Positions 23,793 to 33,478 of a stretch of DNA of 64,000 nt are shown piece by piece. Source of the stretch: Xiphophorus maculatus. Taxonomy: Eukaryota > Chordata > Actinopteri > Cyprinodontiformes > Poeciliidae. The stretch's first letter is position 1. Each line of letters starts with the position of its first letter. The position numbers and the translations under genes are program-made. The notes beneath the pieces are model-generated. The model was given only the letters and a program-made list of their open reading frames with translations, had not been told where the DNA came from and searched no databases. The DNA lies in assembly GCF_002775205.1 (NCBI RefSeq), contig NC_036453.1, positions 14,402,594-14,466,593 of the forward strand, written 5' to 3'.

Positions 23793-24562
23793 GTTTTCTT
23801 CAATAGCTTCCAGGTCATGTGACCTATTGACTCAAAATCACTTTGGAATAATTATACTAGTCTCTTTAATTGAGGCACAGTCATTTGTTTTCCATTTTAA
23901 ATCATTTTCAATTTTTAATTAATTTTTTTCATCAAAATTGAGTGTTTTTCTTCAATAGCTTCCAGGTCATGTGACCTATTGACTCAAAATCACTTTGAAA
24001 TAATTCTAATAGTCCCTTTAATTGAGGCACAGTCATTTGTTTTCCATTTTAAATCATTTTCCATTTTTTAGGAATTTTTTTTCTTCAAAATTGAGTGTTT
24101 TTCTTCAATAGCTTCCAGGTCATGTGACCTATTGACTCAAAATCACTTTGAAATTGTTCTACCAGTCTGTATAGATGAGGCACAGTCATTTGATTTCCAT
24201 TTTTAGCCATTTTCCATTTTTTAGGAATTTTTTTCTTCAAAATTGAGGGTTTTTCTTCAATAGCTTCCAGGTCATGTGACCTATTGACTCAAAATCACTT
24301 TGAAATAATTCTAATAGTCCCTTTAATTGAGGCACAGACATTTGTTTTCCATCTTAAATCATTTTCCATTTTTTAGGAATTTTTTTCTTCAAAATTGAGG
24401 GTTTTTCTTCAATAGCTTCCAGGTCATGTGACCTATTGACTCAAAATCACTTTGGAATAATTCTAATAGTCTCTTTAGATGAGGCACAGTCATTTGTTTT
24501 CCATTTTAAATCATTTTCAATTTTTAATTAATTTATTTCATCAAAATTGAGGGTTTTTCTTC
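23793..24562. repeat. left subterminal array, five 152-bp repeats
   Basis: The palindrome GGTCATGTGACC occurs at 23813, 23965, 24118, 24270 and 24422, inside units CAATAGCTTCCA...GACTCAAAATCACTTTG. A sixth unit is cut off at about 24562, right where the coding sequence starts. Confidence 0.95.
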
Positions 24563-24567
24563 AATAA

Positions 24568-27500
24568 GATGAAGATGGCCATCATACAGCAGAAGCACAG
24601 CACAGCAAAAGTGACAAAAGCAACAGCATTATTGCTAACTCACCATTTACAAAGACTTTCCAAGTTTTACGGGACCAAGCTCAGGTTGACATTCTGTCCG
24701 AGGAATCAGAGATCACAGAAAATCATTACTGCTGTCCTGGTATAGTTGATGTGCTTGTGAAGAACTACATGGGAATCATCCCACTGTGGAGCGGAATGTT
24801 ACTTGGCGACTTAACACGGTACAAAACACCCACATCTGCTGCAACAAATAAAACAAGCAAATCAAGAGAAACAAACTGCCATGTGGAGTTGTGGTTTGGC
24901 TTGGTAAAAAAGAACATCTTGGCCAAAAAAAAGTACCTCAGACCAGCAGACTTCATCACAAAATTGTATACATCTTTACAAGGTCGGTATGTTGAACATG
25001 TTATGCAGCATGGTCTGCCAGACAAACTTCTGGACCAAACTGTCAGAGTTTTGAATAAACCGGCAGATGATCCCAAAGAAAAATGGAACAAGAGGGAAAG
25101 TTCTGCTGGTCAGACAAAGACCAAATCCAAGTATTTCAATCCCCCGAAGATATTACCCAATCCCAGAACTTCCAAAGGCCCAAAAAAACAAATCACCAAA
25201 GCTGAAGATGATAACAATAATAAAGAATCACAGGTAAGGTTTCACCTACCTTTGAGGCTCTGTTGCAGTTCCACATAAAGAATTAGTTTGTTAAAACAAT
25301 GAATTTATCTGATAACATTTTTTTGTAATCTTCATTTCTTAAATTTCATTAGAAGTAAACAAGTAATAATAGCTTGCATTTCACAATTTCATAATGTGGT
25401 TAACATGGGATAACATAACTGACATATATGTATTACAGTCTGGTATAGATTTTGTCTTTATTATGGCCGGCTGTTAGCATAAAGTATTATTTAAATTTTG
25501 TAAAATATACATTTTTGTTGTATTACTTTCAAATGTTTTGATTTGGGTTTTTTTTATATCTGATTTGCAGTTAACCTTGCTTTGGAAAAAGAGTGATACA
25601 GAAGTTGTAGTAGCAGTTGTTCCGTCACAAATTAAAGGTCGGAGCATTGTGATTCATCATTCTGACTTGTGCACTCTTCGACCACATCAATGGTTGACAG
25701 GGGAGGTATGTGTTTGTTTCAGTCATTTGTAAAACATCTTCAATCTCAAGATTAATACAAACCAATTTTTAGATTTGTGTGAGAAGACTTTTGGATGCAT
25801 GTTTAATATGTGGAAACGCTGATATTCCTTGTGCAGATCATTGAAAGCCTTCTGCATGTGGCTGCCCATGCATTGGGAGTCATGGACACCTTCTACATCC
25901 TGAATCACTACTCAGCTGGTGTGATTTTGTTCGGGGACAGAACTGAGCTTCCTAGACAAAGTTTACCAAAGGTAATGGATATCTTTGTTGCTATATTATG
26001 TCATTATAAGATGAATGAACAGAACTTTCACAGTTACACATCAGTTACACAGAGCTACAAAATTGACAACAAAATTACTTCGAAGATGAAATCATATGTA
26101 ATGTGTTTATGGCAAATATGTGTGCTTGTTGATAAAAAGAAGAACAAGATGTATTTTTTTAAAAGGTTTGAATTAAAAGCTGAGTTGTTTTTAAAAGAGT
26201 GTTCTGAAAGAATTGCCATGTTTTACTGACTACTTGGCTGTTTTAAACATTGAAACACTTGACAAAATTAATGTAATTGTTCACTTCCGTGCGAGTTCCA
26301 AATATAAGTGTCACAGAGGGTTATCCAGGCAAATAAGGAGCTGAACATGGCAGTAAGGATGGATAACTTCTTTAGACAACATTACATAATTAATTCCACA
26401 TGTAAAAAAACTTCTGTACTGGACACTACATATAAGATTTCAGAGTAATGTAAATGTCAATCATTTAATAAAGTAGAAGTAAGAATCTTGATCTAGTTGC
26501 ACCCACATTAATCTTGGCTAAGTAATTTCATTTGATATCTTGTACGTGTCCTACTAACTAACATCAACATCACTGCAAGCTTTACCCCATCCCACAGCAG
26601 CCTGTACAGGGCAATGTTTAGCACCTTAACTCTTGTAAAACAGTGTATTGATTATTTTATCATTTTTAAAACACCTTCTCATTGAAAAGCAAAATTGTCA
26701 GTAAAAGTAAATACTGACATGTGGGAAAAGATTAATTGCGAGACATGTGTTTAAAGTTTGTCTTTATGTTAACATTTAATTTTTGAACATTTTTAATGCC
26801 ATTTCAGGTAAACTTTGACAACTATGAAGCAGTTCTGTCATTTGTCCTTGTGAACAACAATCACTGGAAGTTGCTGGTTTGTGATTTTTTGTCTATAATC
26901 AATATTTTTTCATTTTATGGTTTGGATAGAGCATGACATATTCACATTAGTTTTAATGAAATTTTTCTTTGTTATGCCCCTTTACTTTGTTGATCTGTTT
27001 TAGTACATCAATGCAGAAGCCAGAACTGTATTCCTAATAGATCCTGCACAAGTATCATCTGAGCTTGTGGACTCCCAAAAGGCAGCTAAAAGAATACAGT
27101 AAATAAAGCTCTAATAAATTTTTAAAATGTATTAAAAATTAATAAATTTGCAAAGTGACCACATAGAGATTGAGTTAAAAATCTGAATGTATGTGACATT
27201 CAGATTTCTGAATATATTATTGAAATATATTATCCATAACATTTTTTCAAAATATATTATGTAAAAAATATTTCTATTAATTTAAATGTTTATGTAAATA
27301 TTAATTTCAATAAACTTAACATTGTTGTTGTTAACAGAAACTGATAAGAGGAAAGCGTGAGTTGTCTTATGAGTGGAATTACAGAATACAATTGCTCTTA
27401 CACAAATCATTTTGTTTGTTATCCAGAGAATACTTCAAAATGAGAAGGACATGCCATGGAAAAACAGACTGGGTTGGGATCCAATGGAAAGGGGGGACAA

Positions 27501-29100
27501 TGCGCCACCCTATTCAACAAGACGGAAGCAGCTGTGGAGTTATTGTAGTCAAAGTAAATTAATGAGTTCATGTTTTTTGTTATACAAGTGTGGATACTGT
27601 GTAATTATTATAGAGAAAAGTTGTCTATCATCAAATACAGTCTCTCTGGTTAGTTAAAATGGGCTTTCGGAATTGTGGAAAGAGTGTGTATTCACTTGGA
27701 GGAATACAGACTCCCCCAACAGTAGCCCATAACTGGGGTCAGTGCAACATGCCACACAGTATTTGTAATTACAGTTCTTTCATCATCATCTAAATGTTGA
27801 AACATTTAGATGTTTCACTACAGGTATCTGTACTAACAAACATACCTGTTTTAGTATATGTGGGTACACTATATATGTCCACATGAATGTTTTAAGTCTG
27901 ATGCATTATAATGCCATAAAAAAAGTCTTTAAAAACTTTTTTTTTCTTTAGATGGCAAAAGCACTGATGGAAGCCTTCCCTCTGATGCCAGATGTAGATT
28001 TTGACACAACAAAAAAGGCAATGAAAAGTGAAAGAAGAACTCTCGCTCTTCAAATCCTTGATGCATCAGGTATACCATGTGCATTTCGACTTACAATACA
28101 TAAACATACACACATATATATTGCAGAATCTCCCCAGCTCTTACATTACTGAACCAGTCTTGACTGGTGAATTTAAGGTTTTTTATTTTATTTGATTAAG
28201 ATCAACCACCATCATCAAAGTCACCACAATAACCTCAATAAATGTGAAAACTAAAACATATACAAACATTGTAATACAAAACATGAACTTAACCAATAAA
28301 GATAACAAAACTAAACAGACCTCGCTGCTTTCGCTGGGGAACACTAAGTTTTGATTTCTTTGTGACAAGCACATCTTGACAGTTCAATTAATTCACTGTT
28401 TCAATGACTCTTTCAACTTATATAGAGTCTGCCCTCATTAGCTCCTGCAGCCCGTGAGGTCAATAAAAAAAATAATAAATTACAAAATGCAAATTCCATT
28501 TCACAAAATATAAACCACCAACAGTGCCAATCCAAACAGACAAAGATATCTAAACGATATGCAACATTGATAATTTAGAAAATTTACTTTAGTTTACAAA
28601 TGTATTTTATATAATCTCCAAGTATTAATAATTTTAAATTAATTTTCTGAAATAATTAGCTATTTTGTTATATATATATATATCGATCTATCAATCTATC
28701 TTGTTTGAATATGCTGTATATTCTTCTTGATTACAGTATTTGATGACCACTGTTGGTGTGCGATGTGCGCTGCATACAAAGCCCCGGGGTCTGGCCCTGG
28801 AATGACAGACTGGGTGAGAAATCAAGAGTTGTCAATGTAAAATTCAGAATTAGACACAGGAAATGACTCTTGGGAGTCATGAAATGTTTTATATAATAAA
28901 TGACAAGCAATTAAACACCAAACTGTGTGACAGGAGATGAGTAAGTTCAATACTGCTAAACATGTATATTTTCTTGTATTTGTGAACAGATCCAGTGTGA
29001 CAACTGTGACTGATGGTACCATGCCCTGTGCATAAATATGAAGAGCACAGAATTTCAAAAGAAAAAAACAGGCAGTTGGAAATGTGTATTGTGTAGTTAA
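24568..29100 (+). pseudogene. transposase tail, Ulp1-type (C48) cysteine protease and PHD finger, 5'-truncated
   Basis: Nine exons join in phase: 24568-25233, 25571-25705, 25837-25971, 26808-26876, 27004-27098, 27427-27553, 27952-28069, 28737-28813, 28990-29100, 511 codons in all. The first, with no in-frame ATG, contains NYMGIIPLWSGMLLGDLTRY and CHVELWFGLVKKNIL, then LRPADF and a basic linker; this looks like the region after a DDE transposase core. The Ulp1 fold has all catalytic residues: His in NNNHWKLL, Asp in FLIDP, Gln and Cys in QQDGSSCG. The last two exons form a C4HC3 PHD finger (CWCAMC, QCDNCD, WYHALC, WKCVLC). Ulp1 domains are de-SUMOylating-type proteases; their role in transposons is unknown. 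Defects: the N-terminus is missing and codon 29011-29013 is TGA inside the PHD finger. Confidence 0.85.
25234..28989 (+). other. introns of the Ulp1-PHD transposon gene
   Basis: AT-rich introns with GT-AG ends; the longest is 25972-26807. The donor after 27098 (GTAAATAAA) is weak. Nothing else is recognisable, apart from a TATATATA tract near 28671. Confidence 0.6.
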
Positions 29101-29334
29101 TCTGAAAACTAGAAACTGTGTTCATTATTGTTCGAAATATGTTTTGAAAATATCTGTGGAAAATGAAAATGTAATATGTTTGTGTGGCATAGATGCTATG
29201 TGTGATGTATAAAGTGTACTGGAATCATTTCAAATTGATAAGTAATTTTATGACGTTATCTGAAAGCTATTGAGCAACAATCTTAAACTTTAAGGAAAAG
29301 ATTCCTAAAAATTACAAAATAAAAACATAAAACA

Positions 29335-30047
29335 TAAATAAATGTCTGTGCCTCATCTAAAGACACTAGTATAATTATTTCAAAGTGATTTTGAGTCAAT
29401 AGGTCACATGACCTGGAAGCTATTGAAGAAAAACTCTCAATTTTGAAGAAAAAAATTCCTAAAAAATGGAAAATGATTTAAAATGGAAAACAAATGACTG
29501 TGCCTCAATTAAAGAGACTAGTATAATTATTCCAAAGTGATTTTGAGTCAATAGGTCACATGACCTGGAAGCTATTGAAGAAAAACTCTCAATTTTGAAG
29601 AAAAAAATTCCTAAAAAATGGAAAATGATTTAAAATGGAAAACAAATGTCTGTGCCTCAATTAAAGAGACTATTAGAATTATTCCAAAGTGATTTTGAGT
29701 CAATAGGTCACATGACCTGGAAGCTATTGAATAAAAACCCTCAATTTTGATGAAATAAATTAATCAAAAATTGAAAATGATTTAAAATGGAAAACAAATG
29801 ACTGTGCCTCATCTAAAGAGACTATTAGAATTATTTCAAAGTGATTTTGAGTCAATAGGTCACATGACCTGGAAGCTATTGAAGAAAAACACTCAATTTT
29901 GAAGAAAAAAATTCCTAAAAAATGGAAAATGATTTAAAATGGAAAACAAATGTCTGTGCCTCATCTAAAGAGACTAGTATAATTATTTCAAAGTGATTTT
30001 GAGTCAATAGGTCAAATGACCTGGAAGCTATTGAAGAAAACATTATA
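29335..30047. repeat. right subterminal array, five 152-bp repeats in inverted orientation
   Basis: Reverse complement of the left array. GGTCACATGACC starts at 29402, 29554, 29706 and 29858, and a variant GGTCAAATGACC at 30010, with the same 152-bp period. Confidence 0.95.
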
Positions 30048-32296
30048 TTATTTAATATTAAAATTATTGAAAATATTGTATATGACTTTAAAATTTTATA
30101 GATGCTATTTTGGCTCATGTAAAAGCATGAATTAGCACTGACAATTAGTTAGTTGGTTACAATTCAAGGCATTTATTAACATTTCTTTGACAGGAATGTT
30201 TGGTTCGGTAATTTGTTGATAGTCCCTAAGTGAACCTTCGGGCGCTGCGGCCGGGAGCGGTGGAGAACCGCTGGCCGAGAGTAGCGTTCATAAATCGGAT
30301 CAACCTTGAGCTAAACGCCGCTTACTCCGCGGAGCTCGAATATCGAATATCCAACTTGAAACTAACTTCACTGCGGTGAATTACCTTCATTAGCACTGGA
30401 TGAGAGCACGGACGTGCAGGACACCGCGCAGCTGCTCATTTTTATTTGTGGAGTTACTGCAAACTTTGAGATGTGCGAGGAGCTGGCAGCCCTCCAAAGT
30501 CTCAAAGGGACTACGACGGGGGAGGATATTTTTGGCAAAGTGTACCAAACCATGGAAGAGTTGGACCTGGACTGGTCAAAGCTGGCCAGCATCACAACTG
30601 ACGGGGCTCCCAATATGGTGGGCATGTCTCGGGGTCTAATAGGACACATGAACCGGGAGATTGAAGAACGAGGTCTCACTGCCCCGCTACAAGTCCACTG
30701 CCTAATTTACCAGCAAGCACTGTGCTGCAAAGTGTTGACGTGGAATTCTGTCATGAAGGTTGTGGAGGCATGCATAAACTTCATCAGAGCAAAGGGACTT
30801 AAACACAGGCAGTTCCAAGAATTCCTGTCTGAACTGGAATCTGCGCACGGAGATGTGCTGTACTACACAGAGGTCCGATGGTTGAGTCGGGGCGGAGTTT
30901 TGAGGCACTTTTATGAGCTGCTACCTGAAATTAACCATTTCTTCATTCACAAAACAAAATGGTGCCAGAGCTGATCGACCCAAAATGGAAATGGCACCTC
31001 ACATTTTTAACAGACATGACAGAAATGCTGAACAGCTTTAACTTGCAGCTACAAGGCCAGGGGAAACTCATTTGTGAAATGTATTCCCACATCAAAGCAT
31101 TTGAGGTGAAACTAGAGCTGCTTCTGGGACAAATGAAAAACACAGTTTTATTCATCTCCCTGCTATACAAAATCTCTCTGCAGAGAACCCAGCGGTCCCT
31201 TTTCCACCTGAAAAGTGTGTGGAAGCACTGTAAATGCTAAAGCCGGAGTTCAGTGTGCGATTCCTTGAACTACATATTTATGCAAAAGTAATACGTCTTT
31301 TCCAGAACCCCTTTGTTGCCGACATTGATGAAGCCCAGCCTTCTTATCAGTTTGAGTTGGCCGAGTTACAGAACTGTGATGACGTGACGTGTTCAAGCCC
31401 AACAGTCTCATTGACTTCTATGCCGCCCTCTCAAACGACACGAACCCCAACATCAGAAAACACGCAATGAAGATGTCCACACTTTTTGGCAGCACGTATA
31501 TCTGCGAGCAAACCTTTTCCCGTATGGAACTGCTGACAACTTCAATGAGATCAAGATCGACAGATGAACGTCTGCATCAGTGTTTGGGACTGGCAGTGAC
31601 TAGAATGGAACCTGACATCCAACTTCTCACCAGCCAGATGCAGGCCCACAGTTCACACTGATGAACGTACAAAGGTAAGCTACAGGTAAGTAAGGTAAGT
31701 ATAAAGATATAATCATAATAAAATCCATCTCCACAGCCATACTGGTAGTGGTACTGGTTGTGCTGTGTAGGTGCTGTATCACTTTGTTCAGTTTCTCAGC
31801 CTGCTTGCTTTGTGGGTTTCACAGGGAAGTTGATGAGAGAGAGAGCTGCAAACAGCGATGTCTACAGTACAAGCTATTGGAACCTACAAAAAGATTATAA
31901 GGAAGGAACACAAGAACTTTGAGAGCTGCTCATATGAGCCATTTAAGTAAGTGATTCTGCTCTGACAACTAAGCTGAACTTGGACCTGTTAAGATTGTGC
32001 ATGGCACAACAGAAAGTTTATGTTCCATGGACTTTTTTTTATGTGAAGAACCCAGAGAGTGTTATTTGGTTATTTATTTCATAAATAGTGTTATTTATTT
32101 CCTGACTTTTGTTTTGTGAAGAATCCAGAAAGGGTTATTTGATTGTGCTTTCTGGAAAACATTAAATTTTTACGATTAGGCACTCTTGCAATCATCACAC
32201 TTTTTTCTGTTACAAACTGACCCCTCCCCCCCTGCCAGAGAAGGGAAAAGTTATGTGGCCCTCAGAGGAAAAAGTTTGGGGACCCCTGCCCTACTG

Positions 32297-32450
32297 AGTC
32301 TGGAGGAAGAGGAGGGACCAACGATGAAGATGAATGTTTTATCAGCAGGAGCTCCTTCATGCCACTGATGCAGTAATTAAAGCTAAAGGAACCCAGACCA
32401 GAACTGAAGAACGTTTTTCTGTTTAAATTGTTTTATTGATCTCACGGAAT
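32297..32450 (+). repeat. fragment of a dispersed fish repeat right of the hAT element
   Basis: GACCAACGATGAAGATGAAT, then CTCCTTCATGCCACTGATGC and GAACCCAGACCAGAAC, match in order the sequence at about 37635-37750. The hAT right flank therefore lies inside a copy of this repeat. Confidence 0.6.
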
Positions 32451-32509
32451 ATTCTGATTTCTGTCGAGCTCTCTGGTCCAGAATCATGGACCAGAACATG
32501 ATTCTGGAG

Positions 32510-32750
32510 TGACTGTGGCTCTTTGGTAGAGTAGTCGTCTTGCGATCGGAAGGTCGTAGGTACGATTCCAGCTTCCTCCTGCCACATGTGGATGTGCCTC
32601 TGGGCAAGGCACTTAACCCCAAATTGCCTACCGATCTCCGTATCGGTGTATAAGTGTTTGTGAGTGCGACTGGGTGAATGTGACTCTAGTGTAAAGTGCT
32701 TTGACTAGTCAAAATGACTGGAAAAGTGCTATATGAGTTCAGTCCACTTA
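32510..32750 (+). mobile_element. tRNA-derived SINE
   Basis: tRNA-like head with A box-like TGGCTCTTTGGTAGAGTAG and B box GGTACGATTCC, then CTGGGCAAGGCACTTAACCC and a tail with GTGCTATATGAGTTCAGTCC. This layout is typical of fish tRNA-related SINEs. It is a different family from the SINE at 20451-20646. Confidence 0.85.
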
Positions 32751-33174
32751 CATATGAAGGCTGAAATACTTCACTAAACATTAAATTAAGATTATTATTA
32801 AACAGAGTTCCTATTTCTGGGGGGGGGAAATAATTTCATTTTTTTAATGTCATTTTTTATTTTTTTTTGTGTGTACATCCAGGATATAGATGCTCAGCAG
32901 AGTAAAAATAACATTTTGTTCTGATCTGGATGATCAGCTGGTTCTGGTCATTTTTCAGCAGCTCAGAGGAAACAACCAACTTCCTTGTCTACTTCCTGTT
33001 GATCAAACGCCGCAGCGCCGCAGAGAGAGGCTGAACTCGCTCAGCGTCTCGGATCAGAAAGAATCTGCTTTAAAATGATCAGATTAATAATCCATCATCC
33101 TGCAGATGAACTGAATTATGCGATTAAAATGTTTCAGCAGCTGAAACTACAACAACCATCCAGAAGTCAAAGAT
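32751..33174. other. intergenic, no gene seen
   Basis: AT-rich sequence with a G9 run at 32820 and a short T-rich stretch. Nothing else recognised before the zmat2 poly(A) signal. Confidence 0.5.
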
Positions 33175-33180
33175 TTTATT
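33175..33180 (-). terminator. poly(A) signal of zmat2
   Basis: TTTATT on the plus strand (AATAAA on the minus), about 300 bases past the zmat2 stop codon. Confidence 0.55.
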
Positions 33181-33478
33181 AAAATATGAACAGAAATAAA
33201 AGCAGCTTCTCCTCCTGATTCCAATCATTTCCACTTTCAACAGAAACGCTGAACGCAGCGAACCCAGACGACGCTGGATGCTGATTGGCTGACGGGTCGC
33301 AGTCCGACTCCGCAGGAGAACAGCCTACTGGGCCACGGCGTCTGACCAACCGGCTGCTCAGAGCCACACAACCTGCCAAAATAAGAGTCTGTCTGGGAAT
33401 GCAGAGCAGGACGAGTCCTGATCTGAGTCTCTGAACTAGTCCCAGTGTGCAGCAGGAACTGGTCCCAGTGTGCAGAAG

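Larger units (their letters stand above)
23411..30377. mobile_element. nested DNA transposon with Ulp1 protease and PHD-finger gene
   Basis: Terminal inverted repeats begin ACCGCAGTGAAGTTAGTTTC at 23411 and end with the reverse complement at 30377; homology continues inward to about 23787 on the left and 30187 on the right. Inside the TIRs are inverted subterminal arrays (23793-24562 and about 29335-30047). The interior carries a nine-exon plus-strand gene. It interrupts the hAT transposase. I could not identify a clear target duplication: the left flank is TTTTTT-rich and the right flank is GAATTACC. A transposase tail plus Ulp1 plus PHD recalls Kyakuja-Dileera-Zisupton (KDZ) or MULE/Kolobok-like elements. 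The superfamily remains undetermined because the catalytic DDE part is missing. Confidence 0.85.
22876..31661 (+). pseudogene. hAT transposase (GTF2IRD2-like family), split and frameshifted
   Basis: The 5' piece (22876-about 23410) has a BED-type zinc finger, KAVCLICQEA followed by RRHYESRH, and then after a frameshift FVKKCIKAVMEVCPEKKDIF and TITRRIEEIEG. The coding sequence stops at the nested element and resumes at about 30386 with ALDEST, where the residues are in another frame, then LDWSKLASITTDGAPNMVG, QVHCLIYQQALC and WLSRGG. The C-terminal hAT dimerisation region, LFGSTYICEQTFSRM, ends at 31661. At least three frameshifts (near 30955, 31145 and 31385) plus the 7-kb insertion make it dead. 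Fish annotations often call this family general transcription factor II-I repeat domain-containing protein 2-like. It is a transposase relative, not a host factor here. Confidence 0.9.
22578..32288. mobile_element. hAT DNA transposon, 9.7 kb because of a nested insertion
   Basis: Left terminus CAGTGGTCCCCAAACTGCGG; right terminus, read inward, CAGGGGTCCCCAAACTTTTT. The flanking octamers are CCCTACAG (22570-22577) and CCCTACTG (32289-32296), an 8-bp target duplication with one mismatch, as expected for hAT elements. It carries a broken BED/hAT transposase on the plus strand. The internal 7 kb from 23411 to 30377 is a different transposon; without it the hAT element would be about 2.7 kb. Its right flank matches a dispersed repeat also found near 37610-37770, so the nesting is three layers deep. 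Confidence 0.92.

Noticed and set aside
22876-31661. Host gene GTF2IRD2
   Set aside because: The similarity is to the hAT-derived transposase, inside hAT ends with a target duplication, and the frame is broken. It is a transposon pseudogene.
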